Part shown: one piece after another, positions 5,906-7,179 of the stretch | Numbering within the stretch: position 1 is the first letter of the stretch | Layout: the number at the start of each line of letters is the position of its first letter | Origin: Oligoflexaceae bacterium | GTDB lineage: Bacteria > Bdellovibrionota_B > Oligoflexia > Oligoflexales > Oligoflexaceae | DNA length: 7,179 nucleotides | NCBI GenBank assembly: GCA_947474445.1 | Contig: CANJJY010000235.1 | Location: 1 to 7,179, forward strand | Direction of reading: 5' to 3' | Translations under genes and position numbers: made by a program | The notes under the pieces: model-generated | Seen by the model: the letters and a program-made list of their open reading frames with translations, nothing else | The model's database searches: none | Told to the model about the DNA's origin: nothing

Positions 5906-6334
5906 ATGCAAGCCGAAGTCATCAAAGAATTCCAAGCTACACTCTTGAATCGCAAACAGGAACTCCAAGGCATCATTCTAAGCAATGAACAGATGCTTCG
6001 GGAGCAATTGAATCCGGAAATCGCCGGTGGGGAAGCCCAGATGGACGTCAATCATCCGGCTGATATGGTGAGCAGTGATCCCGATTACGATAAGGAGATT
6101 CAAATCATTCGACGGCAGAGAGCGGAGATGGCCCTCGTATCGAGTGCTCTTGCGCGCATAGACCAGGGACGCTTTGGGGTTTGTGAGGAATGTCACGATG
6201 AAATCCCCGTGGAGAGGCTGCGAGCGGTCCCTTATACGAAGTACTGCATCAGTTGCAAAGAGGACAAGGATCAGGAGGCTCAGCAAAGCCCGAGTCGAAC
6301 CGATCCACACGAAGTCGGTAACATTGATCTTTAA
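5906..6334 (+). CDS. DksA/TraR-family C4 zinc-finger RNA polymerase regulator
   Basis: This is a complete 142-residue protein close to DksA in length (151 in E. coli). Such proteins enter the RNA polymerase secondary channel and adjust promoter open-complex stability, often with ppGpp. Residues 1-45 form the first helix of the coiled coil (EVIKEFQATLLNRKQELQ). The tip region 48-64 reads VNHPADMVSSDPDYDKE. The second helix covers 65-88 and ends ALARIDQGRFGVC. The zinc finger is C93, C96, C114, C117 (CxxC-x17-CxxC, with CEEC and CISC), the canonical DksA spacing. The tail 119-142 is polar. The usual tip motif DxxDxA is not intact: aligned on D62, the flanking positions are P59 and E64 in place of Asp and Ala. 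That makes it uncertain whether this is the functional DksA or a family paralogue, so no symbol is assigned. A very strong ribosome site GGAGGAGAGG (5890-5899) fixes the ATG. It is divergent from the 6S RNA and convergent with the EEP gene. Confidence 0.92.
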   Translation: MQAEVIKEFQATLLNRKQELQGIILSNEQMLREQLNPEIAGGEAQMDVNHPADMVSSDPDYDKEIQIIRRQRAEMALVSSALARIDQGRFGVCEECHDEIPVERLRAVPYTKYCISCKEDKDQEAQQSPSRTDPHEVGNIDL

Positions 6335-6346
6335 GGCTCCTTAAAG
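6329..6346. repeat. Palindrome overlapping the dksA-family stop codon, between convergent genes
   Basis: CTTTAAGG (6329-6336) and CCTTAAAG (6339-6346) are perfect reverse complements separated by CT. The repeat begins in the last sense codon and includes the TAA (6332-6334); the convergent EEP gene ends at 6358. As RNA it would fold with a 7-pair, AT-rich stem and a 4-base loop in either direction. There is no T-tract on either side, so it is at best a weak bidirectional terminator or a 3'-end stabiliser. Confidence 0.45.
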
Positions 6347-6357
6347 GGATTGTGCTT

Positions 6358-7080
6358 TCAGAGAAACACTTCAACGGCGAGGGGAAGATGATCGGAGCTG
6401 CCACGCCAGCCCGCTTCGTGCACCACCCTCGCTGATTTGATCTCCAACTGCCTAACATAAATGCGGTCGAGGCAGAGCAAAGGAAAAATCGCTGGATAGG
6501 TTTTTGCGTGCCGTCCGCGTGAACTCAAAAAGACTTCTTTGAGGCCGAGCCGAACTTGGAATTGATGGCTCAAGGTTCCACGCCAATCATTGAAATCGCC
6601 CCCTAGTATCACCGCCTGTTCCGGTGGAATATTCTCGTCGAAATATCGAAAGAGGTCTTCCGTCTGCGCCCGTCTCTCGGCATGAGAGAGTCCGAAATGA
6701 GTGCAGACGACATGAAGATCCCGGCCGTCCGGAACGGCGACGATAGCATGTAAAAGGGCCCGATCCTGATGGGAGTGATGGGGCATGGGATGATTGCGCC
6801 ACGATGCAAAGGGAAACCGACTCAGCAGACCATTTCCTTGAATGCCAGTCCCGAATCGCACCGTAGGCCCACTGATGCGATGTTCCCATTCTTCCTCGAG
6901 ATGCTTGAGCATGGACAAGAGAACCTCGCCCTCAGGCAACCACAGTTCCTGCAAGAGAATGAGATCGCACTGCTCGCGGAGGATCGTTTGGACCAGTCGT
7001 TCTTCGATCGCGTGGCGACGGAAGGTGCTGAGCCCCCAGTGGACGTTGTAGCTAATGATCTTCAGACTGAGTGGGCCCAT
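6358..7080 (-). CDS. Endonuclease/exonuclease/phosphatase (EEP) superfamily protein
   Basis: This is a complete metal-dependent phosphoesterase-fold protein of 240 residues from the chosen ATG. All family motifs are present in order: ISYNVHWG with N12; LILLQE with catalytic metal ligand E45; QGNGLLSRFP (81-90), the GNxxLSR motif; VVCTHFGL with H128; GGDFNDW with D162 and N164; CLDRIYV with D205; and the terminal SSDHLPL with the catalytic pair D230-H231. Substrates of this superfamily range from DNA to phospholipids and inositol phosphates; nothing here picks one, and there is no signal peptide or membrane helix. The start at 7080 begins MGPLSLKIISYNV, the usual short lead into the first strand, and lies 7 bases after the upstream stop with AAAAGG before it. 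A TTG start at 7143 would add 21 residues, but that stretch overlaps the end of the upstream frame and resembles nothing in the family. Operon pairing with the membrane gene upstream is likely. Confidence 0.92.
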   Translation of the reverse strand: MGPLSLKIISYNVHWGLSTFRRHAIEERLVQTILREQCDLILLQELWLPEGEVLLSMLKHLEEEWEHRISGPTVRFGTGIQGNGLLSRFPFASWRNHPMPHHSHQDRALLHAIVAVPDGRDLHVVCTHFGLSHAERRAQTEDLFRYFDENIPPEQAVILGGDFNDWRGTLSHQFQVRLGLKEVFLSSRGRHAKTYPAIFPLLCLDRIYVRQLEIKSARVVHEAGWRGSSDHLPLAVEVFL

Positions 7081-7087
7081 AAGCCTT

Positions 7088-7179
7088 TTAACTTCCGTAG
7101 TTCGAAAAGCGGCTTCTCGACCAACGATAGAGGAAAAAGGCAATACTCGACAAGCCGATCACGACCAGCAAGGTTCCCC
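7088..7179 (-). CDS. C-terminal end of a membrane protein, upstream partner of the EEP gene
   Basis: A minus-strand frame enters from the right edge and stops at TAA 7090-7088. Its 29 visible residues are GTLLVVIGLSSIAFFLYR followed by WSRSRFSNYGS: a hydrophobic helix of about 15-16 residues and then a basic, positive-inside tail, as expected for the last transmembrane segment of an inner-membrane protein. The stop is 7 bases before the EEP start, implying one transcript. EEP genes of this type are sometimes found beside or fused to VTT/DedA (SNARE-associated) membrane domains, and this tail would suit such a protein, but too little is visible to assign a family. Confidence 0.6.
   Translation of the reverse strand, partial: GTLLVVIGLSSIAFFLYRWSRSRFSNYGS

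Noticed and set aside
5701..6051. 116-codon minus-strand frame opposite the start of the dksA-family gene
   Set aside because: It runs through the 6S 5' region, the divergent promoters and the antisense of a conserved protein, with no family resemblance.
7081..7143. TTG start at 7143 adding 21 residues to the EEP protein
   Set aside because: The extension resembles no EEP N-terminus and overlaps the end of the upstream membrane-protein frame; the ATG at 7080 has a family-like start and lies just after that stop.
1..7179. CRISPR array, insertion sequence, prophage, tRNA genes
   Set aside because: No regularly spaced repeats, transposase-like frame, terminal inverted repeats or cloverleaf were seen; the genes are ordinary core functions.

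Overview
The window is bacterial chromosomal DNA of moderate GC and looks like core genome, with no insertion sequence, CRISPR array, tRNA or rRNA. The guide genes (pheS and pheT as adjacent genes, a DksA/TraR zinc-finger protein, and a 6S RNA with a proteobacterial-type layout) point to a Gram-negative, proteobacteria-like organism. A deltaproteobacterial, Bdellovibrionota or Oligoflexia relative would fit, but that placement is a guess, because no marker here fixes the lineage.

Layout from left to right. Positions 1-4093 hold a minus-strand operon read from right to left: pheS (3014-4093), pheT (444-2996), then the first 142 codons of an exported parvulin-type peptidyl-prolyl isomerase (1-426, cut by the window edge). 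Both gaps in this operon are exactly 17 bp. A strong intrinsic terminator (4146-4177) separates it from an upstream minus-strand class I PLP aminotransferase (4205-5398). Positions 5399-5905 contain no protein gene. They hold an aminotransferase promoter candidate and, on the minus strand at about 5560-5750, a 6S RNA recognised from its 13-bp closing stem, central bubble with 3'-side hairpin, apical stem and CCGAU product-RNA start site. Divergent from it is a DksA/TraR-family gene (5906-6334, plus strand). It converges on a minus-strand endonuclease/exonuclease/phosphatase (EEP) superfamily gene (6358-7080), which is preceded by the last codons of a gene with a C-terminal membrane helix (7088-7179).

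How they work together. pheS and pheT supply the two subunits of phenylalanyl-tRNA synthetase. The aminotransferase is amino-acid metabolism in a separate transcription unit, possibly partly fed by 6S read-through. The regulatory centre is 5560-6334, where two different kinds of RNA polymerase regulator (6S RNA, which mimics an open promoter, and a DksA-family secondary-channel protein) diverge from a 155-bp spacer. This is the most interesting part of the window. The EEP protein and its membrane neighbour look like a separate two-gene unit.
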